Shown piece by piece: positions 1-9,089 of a stretch of DNA of 64,000 bases (the stretch's first letter is position 1; each line of letters begins with the position of its first letter). The notes under the pieces were generated by a model. It searched no databases and was not told where the DNA came from. It was given only the letters and a program-made list of their open reading frames with translations. The translations under genes were made by a program, and so were the position numbers. The stretch is from Candidatus Hydrogenedentota bacterium (GTDB lineage Bacteria; Hydrogenedentota; Hydrogenedentia; Hydrogenedentales; CAITNO01): the NCBI GenBank assembly GCA_012730045.1, contig JAAYBR010000106.1, positions 1 to 64,000 on the forward strand, written 5' to 3'.

Positions 1-91
1 CGCGCGGAAGAACCTAAGAGGCCAAGCTGGAGCTTGGCGATCCCAGGGGGCGCGTGGTTTGGGCGATGGAGGGAGCCGGAGCCGGGGCGGG

Positions 92-276
92 ACGAGATTG
101 CCGCAGTCGCTTCGCTCCTTCGCAATGACGTGTGCGTTTCCGTCATTGCGAACGAAGGGAAGCAATCGCTTGCAGGCAGGGCGTTGGCGGAAGGTATGGA
201 GGGAACGAGATTGCCGCGCTGCGCTCGCAGTGACGGGGGGAGTCGTGGCGGAAACGAGATTGCCGCGCTGCGCGTG
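92..276. repeat. Cluster of short palindromic intergenic repeats
   Basis: Bases 1-301 hold no convincing gene. They carry copies of one short repeat: 92-130 (ACGAGATTGCCGC ... CGCAATGACG), 141-170 in the opposite orientation, 205-235, and a truncated copy at 254-276. Copies one and two face each other, so CGCAATGACG (121-130) and CGTCATTGCG (141-150) form a perfect 10-bp stem with a 10-nt loop. Such ACGAGATTGCC/GCAATGACG units resemble dispersed, non-autonomous repeats known from several bacterial genomes; that they are dispersed in this genome is inference. The open frames across this stretch are translations of the repeats. Confidence 0.7.
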
Positions 277-301
277 GTCCGGGTGCTGGGCGTCTGATTT
301 C

Positions 302-1840
302 CTACGGGGCAGGCCGAAGGGTGACTTCCCTCACGCCCGTCTTTTCCGCCCCGGGAACGGACACCGTGCCGGCGCCCCCCCATTTTCCGCCGGAGGCCTC
401 CTCCTCCAGGACCCAGCCGTCCGGAAGGTGGAATTCCGAGGCGGGCGCCGGGGTCTTCTCCTCGGTCCACTGAACGTGCATTGCCCCCCCGGGCTCCGCC
501 ATCCGAACCGCCACCGGAAACCCGCCCACCCGCAGGGGGGAGGGGCGGTTCAGGGAGGGCAGATACGCCGTCTTCTCCATGCCCCGATGGTATTCCCAGT
601 AGAACTCCCCGCAGGTGTTTGCGGCCAGCAGGCCCGTCATGAGCGCGGCCGCGTCGGCACACCGGTCGTTCCCGTAGAAGGCGCCCCATTCCCCCACCAG
701 CAGGGGCATTCCCATCCGATGCGCCTCGGCGGCGCGGTTACGCATCATGATCTCCAGCCGCGCCCGGCTCGGGGCGTGGGCAAGGGGGGTGTCCAGCACG
801 ATGTCGTAGAAGTGGGGCATGTACGCCTGGAAGGGATCCCGCATGCCCTGGTCGTCCGTGAGGGGCTCCAGGGCGGACACCGCGCCGACATTGGCGACCA
901 CGCACGGCTCCAGGAAGAAGATGCCCGTGGGATGGACCTCCCGGACCGCCCGGCGCACGCGCTGGTACATGGGCAGCAGGTGTTCCCGCTCGAAGGCCTG
1001 CATGGCCGGGGTCACGGCGGCCAGGAACCGCTCATAGCGGACCGGGTCTTCAGCAAGCTCCAATAACCAGGAGGGGTAGGGGTCTTCTTTCAAGCTCTCG
1101 AAGAAGGCCAGAGGATTCCGCGGCAGGTCCGCGCCGCGCAGAATGTCCGGCAGCGCCATCCACACCGCCCACCCGACCCGCCGGATGTCGGACCCGATGA
1201 ACGGCTCGTTGAGCATGTCAAAGCCGATGACCGCCGGCTCGTCCCGGTAGCGCGCGGCCACATGCCGCCACGCGAGGGCGAACCGGTCCTGAATGCCCAC
1301 CCCGTCGGGGCCGGGGGCGTTCTGCCAGAAGTGGTCAAAGGCCCGGTGAATCTTCGGACTGACGAAGTAGGCCGTGCTCCACACACCTCCCACGGTGCGG
1401 TGGGGGAGGCCATCGTCCAGGGTGGCCCAGGCGGGCATGCCGTTGCCGCCGGGAATGGCGGGGCCGTAGAGGTCCTGGTGCATGTCCAAAATCACATGCA
1501 GGCCCGCTTCGCGCGCCCACGCGATCCGCTCGTCCACTCCGCGCAGGTATTCCTCGTCGTATTCGCCCGGCGCGGGCTCCACGGCGGACCAGAAGATCAT
1601 GTAGCGGACGGCGGTCATGCCCCACGAACGGAGGCGCTGGAAGTCTTCGGGGGTCTGCCAGGAAAGGTGCCGGTTCTTGGGCGACTTGGAGCCCACATTC
1701 ATGCCGCGCAGGTATACGGTGCGCCCCTCCGGATCCACCAGACGGTCCCCGTCCACGGACACCGCCGGAGAGGAGGGGAAAGCCGCCCCGCACAGGGTCG
1801 CGGCAAAAAACACGATCACCAGGAACCGGGAGGATGGCAA
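302..1840 (-). CDS. Secreted GH5-family glycoside hydrolase
   Basis: A 512-residue secreted (beta/alpha)8 glycoside hydrolase of the GH5 superfamily, closest in feel to the endoglycoceramidase/glucosidase branch. It should cleave beta-linked glucans or glycoconjugates outside the cytoplasm. The family acid/base lies in the N-E-P motif (E212) and the nucleophile in LLVGEWG (E384); an early R-Y-M-I-F-W segment matches the GH5 strand-2 region. I start at TTG 1840 because AAGGAG lies 8 nt upstream and the start leads straight into a hydrophobic signal peptide. A longer TTG start at 1876 lacks a site. The gene lies 64 nt downstream of argS on the same strand and could be read from the same transcript. 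The substrate cannot be read from the sequence. Confidence 0.85.
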   Translation of the reverse strand: MPSSRFLVIVFFAATLCGAAFPSSPAVSVDGDRLVDPEGRTVYLRGMNVGSKSPKNRHLSWQTPEDFQRLRSWGMTAVRYMIFWSAVEPAPGEYDEEYLRGVDERIAWAREAGLHVILDMHQDLYGPAIPGGNGMPAWATLDDGLPHRTVGGVWSTAYFVSPKIHRAFDHFWQNAPGPDGVGIQDRFALAWRHVAARYRDEPAVIGFDMLNEPFIGSDIRRVGWAVWMALPDILRGADLPRNPLAFFESLKEDPYPSWLLELAEDPVRYERFLAAVTPAMQAFEREHLLPMYQRVRRAVREVHPTGIFFLEPCVVANVGAVSALEPLTDDQGMRDPFQAYMPHFYDIVLDTPLAHAPSRARLEIMMRNRAAEAHRMGMPLLVGEWGAFYGNDRCADAAALMTGLLAANTCGEFYWEYHRGMEKTAYLPSLNRPSPLRVGGFPVAVRMAEPGGAMHVQWTEEKTPAPASEFHLPDGWVLEEEASGGKWGGAGTVSVPGAEKTGVREVTLRPAP

Positions 1841-1904
1841 GATGCGGTCTCCTTCACACAGGGTAGGACCGCGCAAAACGCCGCTTTGTTACACCCCCGC
1901 CGGC

Positions 1905-3605
1905 CTACATGCGCTCCGGGGCGGTGATGCCGAGGAGGTGCAGGGCGTTCGTGAGCGTCTGGAGCGTGGCCCGGCAGACGGCCAGGCGGGAGCGCAGCGC
2001 CGCGGGCGTGTCCGCCTTGAGCACGGGGCAGTCCCGGTAGAAGGACGAAAAGAGATGCGTCAGGTCCAGGGCATACCCGGCGACAGGGGCCACGGCGCGC
2101 TGCTGGAGGCAGTCGCGGACCACCTGCGGGAACTCCATGAGCTTGCCCACCACGGCCCACTCGGCGTCGTGGGCCGCCTCGAAGCCGTCCGCGTCAAAGC
2201 GGCCACCCGACTCCGCTCCCGCCTTGCGCAGGATGGAGTTGATCCGCGCGCAGCAGTACTGCACATAGGGGCCCGTGTCCCCCTGGAAGGAGAGGGCGGC
2301 CTCCAGGTCGAAGGTGACGTTCTTGCCCGGTTTCACGCGGAGCACGGCGAAACGGATGGCGGCCACGGCGACCGTCTCCGCGATGGCGTCCTGCTCCTCC
2401 GGGGACAGCTCGGCGCACTGCTCCGCCACGCGCTCCCGCGCCAGCGCGGACGCCTGGTCCAGGAACTGCGAGAGCAGCACCACCTTGCCCTGACGGGTGG
2501 ACATCTTGCCGTCCTTGAGGAGGATGTAGGAGTAATACACCGCCTCGGGGGGGGTGTGTCCGGCGGCCTGGAGAATCATGGCGAGCTGCTGGGCATAGAG
2601 CTTGTGGTCCTCGCCCAGCACCATGAGATTGACGTCCGCGCCCTTTTCCTCCTTGTCCAGCGAATAGGCCAGGTCCCGGTAGCCGTACATGGAGCTGCCG
2701 TTGGCGCGCCGGAGGACGAAATAGCGGCCCTCCTCCTGGGCATGCCCGAGGGGGGCAAGGTCCACGACCAGCCGCTGCTCCTCATCCGTGAACAGGGCCC
2801 CCTTCGCGCGGAGCGCCTCCTCGATTTGGGCGAGGCGCGGGTCGTTCACATACGCCGACTCCCGGTCAAAAATGTCGTAGGTCGCGCCGACCCGGTGGAG
2901 GACCGCCAACTGCCCCTGGAGGCAGAGGTCGGTCACCTGGCGGAACCGCGCCTGCGCCCGGGGGTCGCCCTCCTCCATGTCCGAAAGCAGCGCGTAGCCC
3001 TTTTCGGCGAACGCGGGGTCCGATTCGGCCCGGGCGTTCGCCCGGACATAGGCGTCCAGAATGCCGTCAAAGTCCAGCCCCTTAATCTCGTCCGCAATCA
3101 TGACCAGCAGGCCGATCTGCCGGCCCATGTCGTTGACGTAGTAGTGCACCTCCACATCGTTCCCCTCGAAGCGGAGGAGCCGCGCCAGACTGTCGCCGAT
3201 CATGGCGCAGCGGCCGCGCCCGACATGGGGGCTCGCGTTGGGGTTGATGCTCGTGTGCTCGATGAGCACCCGGCGCCCGGCGCCGGTGTTCCCGCTGCCG
3301 TAGCGGTCCCCGTTCTCCAGCACTTCCGCCACCACGCCCGCGCCCACCCGCGACCGGTCCAGCCGCAGGTTAAGGTAGGGCCCCGCCGCCGCCGCAGACG
3401 TGACCTCCGGGCCGAACACGACCTTTTCCGCAGCCTCCCGGGCCAGCGCGGCGGGATTGCCGCCCAGGCGCTTGGCCGCCAGGAACAGGGGAACCGCCAC
3501 GTCGCCCACCTCCCGGTTGGGCGGGGAAGCGGGGACGACGTCGCCGGGCTGCAGGGCGGGATAGGCGGCAAGCACCGCATCGGTGATGGAGGAAAACAGG
3601 CTCAC
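1905..3605 (-). CDS. argS: Arginyl-tRNA synthetase
   Basis: Class I arginyl-tRNA synthetase of 566 residues, charging tRNA-Arg in the cytoplasm. An N-terminal additional domain is followed by the catalytic fold. The HIGH signature reads HVGR at 127-130, where the family usually has HVGH. The second signature is KMSTRQG at 367-373, and a C-terminal DALR helical domain has the usual Y/F-rich FSSFYRDCPV segment. The start is GTG with AAGGAAG about 6 nt upstream. It begins 42 nt after ileS ends, so the two are probably co-transcribed. Both flanking signatures and the full length support a working enzyme; the HVGR form is probably a subfamily variant rather than damage. Confidence 0.95.
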   Translation of the reverse strand: MSLFSSITDAVLAAYPALQPGDVVPASPPNREVGDVAVPLFLAAKRLGGNPAALAREAAEKVVFGPEVTSAAAAGPYLNLRLDRSRVGAGVVAEVLENGDRYGSGNTGAGRRVLIEHTSINPNASPHVGRGRCAMIGDSLARLLRFEGNDVEVHYYVNDMGRQIGLLVMIADEIKGLDFDGILDAYVRANARAESDPAFAEKGYALLSDMEEGDPRAQARFRQVTDLCLQGQLAVLHRVGATYDIFDRESAYVNDPRLAQIEEALRAKGALFTDEEQRLVVDLAPLGHAQEEGRYFVLRRANGSSMYGYRDLAYSLDKEEKGADVNLMVLGEDHKLYAQQLAMILQAAGHTPPEAVYYSYILLKDGKMSTRQGKVVLLSQFLDQASALARERVAEQCAELSPEEQDAIAETVAVAAIRFAVLRVKPGKNVTFDLEAALSFQGDTGPYVQYCCARINSILRKAGAESGGRFDADGFEAAHDAEWAVVGKLMEFPQVVRDCLQQRAVAPVAGYALDLTHLFSSFYRDCPVLKADTPAALRSRLAVCRATLQTLTNALHLLGITAPERM

Positions 3606-3647
3606 GGGACACTTCCTTTCATGGGAGGCGGCGGGCCGCCGGCAGGC

Positions 3648-6600
3648 TCAGAGGCTGACCAGAACGGACACGCTGCCCCCTTCGGTTTCGGCCATGCGGG
3701 CGCCCTCGCCGGGCTGGTCCGCGAAGAGAATCTCCCGCGCGAGCACCGTCTCGGAGATGGTCCCCTCAAACCGGCGGAGCACTTCGGCGAGTTCCGGCGT
3801 CTGCGGGCTCAACTCCAGCGTGATCCGCGCGTCGTAGGCTACATTCATCTCCTTGCGCATGTCCTGGACCACGCGCACGAAATCGCGCACCCAGCCCTCG
3901 TGCCGGAGTTCCTCGGTGATTTCCGTGGACAGCACCACCACCATCGCGGCGCCCTGGGCGGCGGAGAAGCCCTCCCGGGGCTGAAGCCGCACCTCGACAT
4001 CATCCGGGCCGAGCTCCACCGCCTGCCCGTCGAGGGAAAGCGTGATGCGGCCCGTGTCGCGCATCTGCGCGAAGAACGCGGCGCCGGACCCTGCGGAGAG
4101 AAGCTGGCCGATCTTCTTCACATTGGGGCCATGCTTGGGTCCCAGCACCTTGAAATTCGGCTTGACCAGGTAGGTCACATACTCGTCGGGGTTCTCCGCG
4201 AAGGCCAGCTCCTTGATGTTCAGCTCCTCCAGGATCAAGTCCCGGTGGGTCTCAACGGCATGGCGGCGCGACGCGTCGGAGAGCACGATCTCGCAGCGCC
4301 CGAGGGGCTGCCGCACCTTGAGGTTGGCCGTCCGGCGGGCGTTCAGCCCGAGCGTGACCGCCTCGCGGGTGAGCGCCATGTCCGTGATCATCTCCCAGTC
4401 AATGCCCTCCGCGCTCGCGCGGGGGAAGTCCGACATGTGAACGCTCTCCGGCGCCCCGGGCAGGGGCGCGGCCAGGTTGCGCCACGTCGCCTCGGCGTAG
4501 AACGGCGTGAAGGGGGCCATAAGCTGGGCGAACTTCACCAGGCACTCGTAGAGGGTCCAGTAGGCGTCCGTCTTGTCCGCGCTCCACGCACCCGCCCAGA
4601 AACGCGAACGGCTCCGCCGCACATACCAGTTGGACAGGCCGTCCAGGAACGACGAGAGCGCGCGGGCGGCGGGGTAGGTCTCGTACTGGTCCAGCGCGGA
4701 GCGCACCTCGAGCACCGTGCGCGCCAGCTCGTTGAGAATCCACTGGTCCAGTTCGCAGCGTTCGGCGGCGGGACGGAACGCGGGTCGGTCCGCCGGAGCG
4801 GCGGGGGGGGCGATTGCCGCCGGATCACAGCCGAGGGCGGCCAGGAATTCGGCGGGAGCGTCGGACGGCGAGAAGCCGTCGAGGTTCGCGTAGATCACGA
4901 AGAAGGAGTAGACATTGTGCCAGCGGATGAGCATTTCCCGCTGGGCCTCCTCCACGTTGCGCTCCGTCATGCGGATGCCCGTGGTCGGCGGGTTCTTGGA
5001 GATCAGGCTCCATCGCAGGGCGTCGGCGCTGTACTGGTCGAACAGCTCATTCGGATCCTTGTAGTTCTTCAGGCGTTTGGACAGTTTCAGGCCGTCCTCG
5101 CCGTGGACCAGTCCCAGGCAGATGCAGTTCTTGTAGGGGTGCGGCCAGGGCGTCCGGTCCCCGCCGAAGATCAGCGTGCTGATGGCGAGCATGGCGTAGA
5201 ACCACCCGCGCGTCTGGTCCAGCCCCTCGCTGATGAAGTCCGCCGGGAAATGGCCGGCGAGCAGGGCCTCCGATCCGGGAACGTGAGGATAGCCCCACTG
5301 CGCGAAGGGCATGGACCCCGCGTCGTACCATACGTCAATCACCTCGGTGACGCGCCGCATGCGCGCCGAGGGGTCCTTCGGGCTCTGGTAGGTGACCGCG
5401 TCAATGTAGGGCTTGTGGACGCGCAGGTCGTCGCGCAGCGCCGGGTCGGCCTGTTTCGCCGACTCCCAGACGTCCACCCCCGCGACCCCCGGCTTGGCGA
5501 GCAATTCCGCATACGACGCGACGCATTCCATGTGGCCGGTCTTCTCGCAGACCCAGATCGGCAGGGGGGTGCCCCAGAACCGCTCCCGGGACAGCGCCCA
5601 GTCCACGTTGTTCTCCAGGAAGTTCCCGAAACGGCCGTCCCGGATGTGGCCCGGCTGCCAGTTGATCTGGGCGTTGTTTGCCAGGAACCGGTCGCGGAAC
5701 TCCGAGGTGCGGATGAACCAGCTCTTGCGCGCGTACTGGATGAGCGGGTCATTTTCCGCGCGCGGGCAGAAGGGATAGGAGTGGCGGTACTGCTCGTGCT
5801 TCAGGAGCAGCCCCCGCTCCTTGAGCACCCGGGTGATGCTCTTGTCCGCCTCCTTGCAGAAGCGGCCCGCAATCAGGGACCCGTCAAAGGGGTCGGTGTC
5901 GGTCACCCGCTCATCGAAGGTCCCGTCCGGGCGGACAAAACACAGGAAGCCGATGCCCTGCTCGCGGCAGACCCGGTAGTCGTCCTCGCCGAAGGCCGGG
6001 GCCATGTGCACGATCCCGGTTCCCGTTTCCAGGTCCACGAAATCCCCGGCGATGACCTCCCAGTACCGGACGGCTTCGCGGCCCGTTGCCGGGTCTTTCG
6101 GCAGGTCATAGGCAAACAGGGGCTCGTATTTCAGGCCCAGCAGGGCGCTTCCGGGGAAGACCTTCTCGGGGACGGCGTCATCGCCGAAGTACTTGGCGGC
6201 GAGGGCTTTCGCCATAATGAAGCACCCGCCGGTCTCCGGGTCGCGCACGAGGCAATACTCGATGTCGGTTCCCACGCAGGCGGCGCAGTTGCTGGACAGG
6301 GTCCACGGGGTGGTCGTCCATACGAGCAGGCTGGTTTCCTCCGGCACACCCAGGCGGGCGGCCGATTCCGGGGTCAGCGGCAGACGCACCGTGATGGCGG
6401 GATCGTCCACATCGCGGTAGCCCTCGCCGACCTCGCCCGCGGACAGGGCCGTGCCGCCCTGGGCCCACCACCAGACCACCTTGTGGCCCTGGTAGAGGAG
6501 CCCCCGGTCGAAGAGCTGCTTGAGGGACCACCAGACGCTCTCCACATAGGACTGGTGGAAGGTGACGTAGGCCTCGTCCAGGTTGACCCAGAACCCGATC

Positions 6601-7028
6601 CGGTCGGTCAGGTTCTCCCACTCCTTCTGGTACCTGAAAACGGACTCCACGCAGGCGCGGTTAAACTTCTCGACGCCGTAGTCCTCGATGGCGGCCTTGC
6701 CGCCGTCCATGATCCCCAGCTCCTTGCACACCTCGATCTCCACGGGCAGCCCGTGGGTGTCCCAGCCGGCCTTCCGCTCGCAATACCGGCCATCCATCGT
6801 CTTGTACCGGGGAAAGATGTCCTTGATGGTCCGCGTCAGGCAGTGCCCGGGATGCGGCATGCCGTTCGCGGTGGGGGGGCCTTCATAGAAGACGAACGGC
6901 TTCCCATTCCTGCGGCGCGCCAGGCTTTTCGCATAAATGTCGCCGTCCTTCCAAAACCGGGAAATGTCCCTTTCGGAACCGGCAAACGAGAAATCCGGCG
7001 GGACCGGGTCGAAGACGGGTCTGCTCAT
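3648..7028 (-). CDS. ileS: Isoleucyl-tRNA synthetase, long type
   Basis: Class I isoleucyl-tRNA synthetase of 1126 residues that charges and edits tRNA-Ile. The HIGH motif is HPGH at 59-62, just after a PPTANGMP segment, and the KMSKS motif is KLSKR near residue 648. A CP1 editing region lies between them and an anticodon-binding helical domain follows. The length of about 1,100 residues and the motif forms fit the eukaryote-like type 2 IleRS, which in other bacteria is often less sensitive to mupirocin (family knowledge; not testable here). I start at ATG 7028, with AGGAAGG 7 nt upstream, rather than the longer frame from 7073. It is the first gene of an ileS-argS-GH5 run. Confidence 0.95.
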   Translation of the reverse strand: MSRPVFDPVPPDFSFAGSERDISRFWKDGDIYAKSLARRRNGKPFVFYEGPPTANGMPHPGHCLTRTIKDIFPRYKTMDGRYCERKAGWDTHGLPVEIEVCKELGIMDGGKAAIEDYGVEKFNRACVESVFRYQKEWENLTDRIGFWVNLDEAYVTFHQSYVESVWWSLKQLFDRGLLYQGHKVVWWWAQGGTALSAGEVGEGYRDVDDPAITVRLPLTPESAARLGVPEETSLLVWTTTPWTLSSNCAACVGTDIEYCLVRDPETGGCFIMAKALAAKYFGDDAVPEKVFPGSALLGLKYEPLFAYDLPKDPATGREAVRYWEVIAGDFVDLETGTGIVHMAPAFGEDDYRVCREQGIGFLCFVRPDGTFDERVTDTDPFDGSLIAGRFCKEADKSITRVLKERGLLLKHEQYRHSYPFCPRAENDPLIQYARKSWFIRTSEFRDRFLANNAQINWQPGHIRDGRFGNFLENNVDWALSRERFWGTPLPIWVCEKTGHMECVASYAELLAKPGVAGVDVWESAKQADPALRDDLRVHKPYIDAVTYQSPKDPSARMRRVTEVIDVWYDAGSMPFAQWGYPHVPGSEALLAGHFPADFISEGLDQTRGWFYAMLAISTLIFGGDRTPWPHPYKNCICLGLVHGEDGLKLSKRLKNYKDPNELFDQYSADALRWSLISKNPPTTGIRMTERNVEEAQREMLIRWHNVYSFFVIYANLDGFSPSDAPAEFLAALGCDPAAIAPPAAPADRPAFRPAAERCELDQWILNELARTVLEVRSALDQYETYPAARALSSFLDGLSNWYVRRSRSRFWAGAWSADKTDAYWTLYECLVKFAQLMAPFTPFYAEATWRNLAAPLPGAPESVHMSDFPRASAEGIDWEMITDMALTREAVTLGLNARRTANLKVRQPLGRCEIVLSDASRRHAVETHRDLILEELNIKELAFAENPDEYVTYLVKPNFKVLGPKHGPNVKKIGQLLSAGSGAAFFAQMRDTGRITLSLDGQAVELGPDDVEVRLQPREGFSAAQGAAMVVVLSTEITEELRHEGWVRDFVRVVQDMRKEMNVAYDARITLELSPQTPELAEVLRRFEGTISETVLAREILFADQPGEGARMAETEGGSVSVLVSL

Positions 7029-7346
7029 TGTGCAACCTTCCTGGAAAACGCCGTCCGGATGTTCCAGCACCACGGGTCAAGAAAGGGGGGACGGCCGCCA
7101 AGGCAGTTTCCGGACACGCGGCGGCACCGTGTTCCGACTGCCCGAAGAAGGTGTATTTTCGCGGTTTTTCCCTCCTTTTTTCAAGTTTGCAAGAAACTAC
7201 AAATAATGCAAGAAAGTGTGGTAGACTCCGCGAACAGTCTGCTTTCAGTGTCTGGCTGCGGAGTGGGCGCGTTGCGGTGCCCAGTTGGCCGCGCCGGACT
7301 GGGCTTGTAAACCGGTAGTAATTGTCAAGGGAAAGGAACGGTCAAA
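7029..7346. other. Divergent intergenic region, ileS / outer-membrane barrel
   Basis: 318 bp between divergent genes, with no credible ORF. It should hold promoters for both sides. A TG-extended -10-like element, TGG-TAGACT (TAGACT at 7222-7227), points toward the plus-strand gene but lacks a good -35. An A/T-rich segment at 7166-7213 stands out from the GC-rich surroundings. The leader of the downstream gene contains an inverted repeat GCCCAGT (7279-7285) / ACTGGGC (7298-7304) that can form a hairpin about 40 nt before the start. Its function is unknown. Confidence 0.4.
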
Positions 7347-8924
7347 ATGCGGAGGTTGGGAAATGTCTTCTTGGGCGGTGCGCGCGTTGCCGCCGTCATC
7401 GGCGCGGTGCTCATGGTGTCGTCGCAGGCATGGGCCGAACTCACCCAGGTGGAGATCGGCGGGGAGCTGCGCATCCGGGGCCGCTACTACATGAACACCT
7501 TTGCGCCGCGCGGGGAGCGCATCCCCGCCGCCGCGCTCGGATGGCGCCCGATCGGCTCGCAGCTGGCCACTTCCATTTTCAAGTGGGACAGCGACGGCCC
7601 CGACTGGTCCCGGTATGAGCATGCGCTCCTGCTCAACGTGAAGGCGGACTTCTCGGACAACGTCAGCGCCTTTGTGGAGTTCTACGATTTCTCCATCTGG
7701 GGCGAGGACACGCGCTCCAACTATCTCACCGGGGCCGACGCCCGGGGGGATTCCACGGACGACGTCATGCTCAACCAGGGGTATGTGGAGATCCGGCAAC
7801 TGTTCGACGCCCCTCTCAGGCTCCGTATCGGACGGCAGGCGATAAAGTTTGGGAAGGGCTTCCTCGTTTCCGACATGCTCACCCCCTCCCAGTTCTCCTC
7901 CCACGACGCGGTTCGCCTCACTTGGACGCCGGCGGACGATGTGAGCGTTGACTTTTTCGCCTCCAAAATGGCGGACCGGTACCAGACGGAGCAGGACGGC
8001 GACACGGACTTCTACGGCGTGTACGGCACCTACAACGGATGGGAGCCCCTGTCCATGTCCGCCTACTGGTATTTCCTGCGCGACGCCAGCCACGTGGAAA
8101 CCACGAACCTGACCCAGATCGGGGAATGGTTTGAGGACCTGCGCGGGATGGACGACTACGGCGCCACGCGCCTGCACACCCTGGGAACCCACCTGTTCGG
8201 CAAGTCCGGCGGCTTCGACTACAGCCTCGAACTGGCCTACCAGTTCGGAGACGCGGAGCACCTGGGCGCCACCTTCCTGCCCGTGGGCGGCCTCTACGGC
8301 GACCAGGACGCGGACTACGGCAACTGGGGCGCCGAGCTCAACGTCGGATACACCTTCAAGGACGTGAAATGGGCGCCCCGTCCCTACGTCATGGGCGTCT
8401 ATTTCCAGGGACACGACGAGCGCGACATCTCCTTCGGGGAGTGGCTCAACCCGTTCTACCGGCCGGATGCGAGCACCTCGTTCAACCGCCTCTTCTCGGA
8501 CCTGAACTACATGCCCACCATCAACGACAACGGCTGGCTGTCCAACGTCGCCCAGATACAGCTTGGCGTGGAACTCCAGGCGACCGAAAAGGTGCGCCTC
8601 CACGCGCATGTCGCCAAAGACTGGGCCGTCGCGGCGTTTGATCCGCCCGTCTCATGGAAAATCGGGGACACCTATGTGCCCGTCGCGCCGATGCTCAGTT
8701 TCTGGACCGAGGACGGCAGCGACGACCTGGGCTGGGAAGTGGCCGCCTGGATCCGCTACCAGTATTCTGCGGACCTGTGGTTCCTCTTCTACGGCAACTA
8801 CCTCCTCGCGGGCGACGGCCTGACCCGGGGCGCCTTCTCCCAGTTCAACGGGACGGAAATCACCGCCGGTACCGACGACACCAACGCCGGTTATGTTTTC
8901 TGGATGGCCGTCCTTAAGTTCTAG
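7347..8924 (+). CDS. Alginate-export-like outer-membrane beta-barrel
   Basis: A 525-residue outer-membrane beta-barrel resembling the alginate export (AlgE-type) family. It has a cleavable signal peptide ending near AWA-E (about residues 1-31), alternating amphipathic strands throughout, a conserved-looking LRIGRQAIKFGKGF segment and a C-terminal aromatic residue (LKF), the usual signal for barrel insertion. Family members pass anionic polysaccharides or small solutes through the outer membrane, so its presence indicates a Gram-negative envelope. The start follows AAAGGAA by about 10 nt. It stands alone, with a strong hairpin terminator after it. The ligand is unknown; calling it alginate-specific would be over-reading. 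Confidence 0.75.
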   Translation: MRRLGNVFLGGARVAAVIGAVLMVSSQAWAELTQVEIGGELRIRGRYYMNTFAPRGERIPAAALGWRPIGSQLATSIFKWDSDGPDWSRYEHALLLNVKADFSDNVSAFVEFYDFSIWGEDTRSNYLTGADARGDSTDDVMLNQGYVEIRQLFDAPLRLRIGRQAIKFGKGFLVSDMLTPSQFSSHDAVRLTWTPADDVSVDFFASKMADRYQTEQDGDTDFYGVYGTYNGWEPLSMSAYWYFLRDASHVETTNLTQIGEWFEDLRGMDDYGATRLHTLGTHLFGKSGGFDYSLELAYQFGDAEHLGATFLPVGGLYGDQDADYGNWGAELNVGYTFKDVKWAPRPYVMGVYFQGHDERDISFGEWLNPFYRPDASTSFNRLFSDLNYMPTINDNGWLSNVAQIQLGVELQATEKVRLHAHVAKDWAVAAFDPPVSWKIGDTYVPVAPMLSFWTEDGSDDLGWEVAAWIRYQYSADLWFLFYGNYLLAGDGLTRGAFSQFNGTEITAGTDDTNAGYVFWMAVLKF

Positions 8925-8949
8925 TTCCCCGACTCCCCCGACCCTCCTC

Positions 8950-8991
8950 CGGGAGCCGCCCGAAATACCGGGCCGGCTCCCGTTGTTCTTT
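8950..8991 (+). terminator. Rho-independent terminator of the barrel gene
   Basis: GC-rich hairpin with arms CGGGAGCCG-CCCG (8950-8962) and CGGGCCGGCTCCCG (8969-8982), one bulged base and a 6-nt loop, followed by TTGTTCTTT. It begins 26 nt after the stop codon. Confidence 0.75.
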
Positions 8992-9089
8992 CGGGGGACT
9001 TTGGCGCTCCGGAAGCGGTATACTGTCGCCGCCTCGGCCGGAACGCGTCGAAGCGACCCCACATGAAGACACAATGAAAGGCTGTATTC

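Noticed and set aside
1617-7310. 1897-codon plus-strand open frame
   Set aside because: It lies antisense to argS and ileS, whose motifs are complete. GC-rich codon use leaves the opposite frame open; the translation is His/Arg/Pro-rich with no domain.
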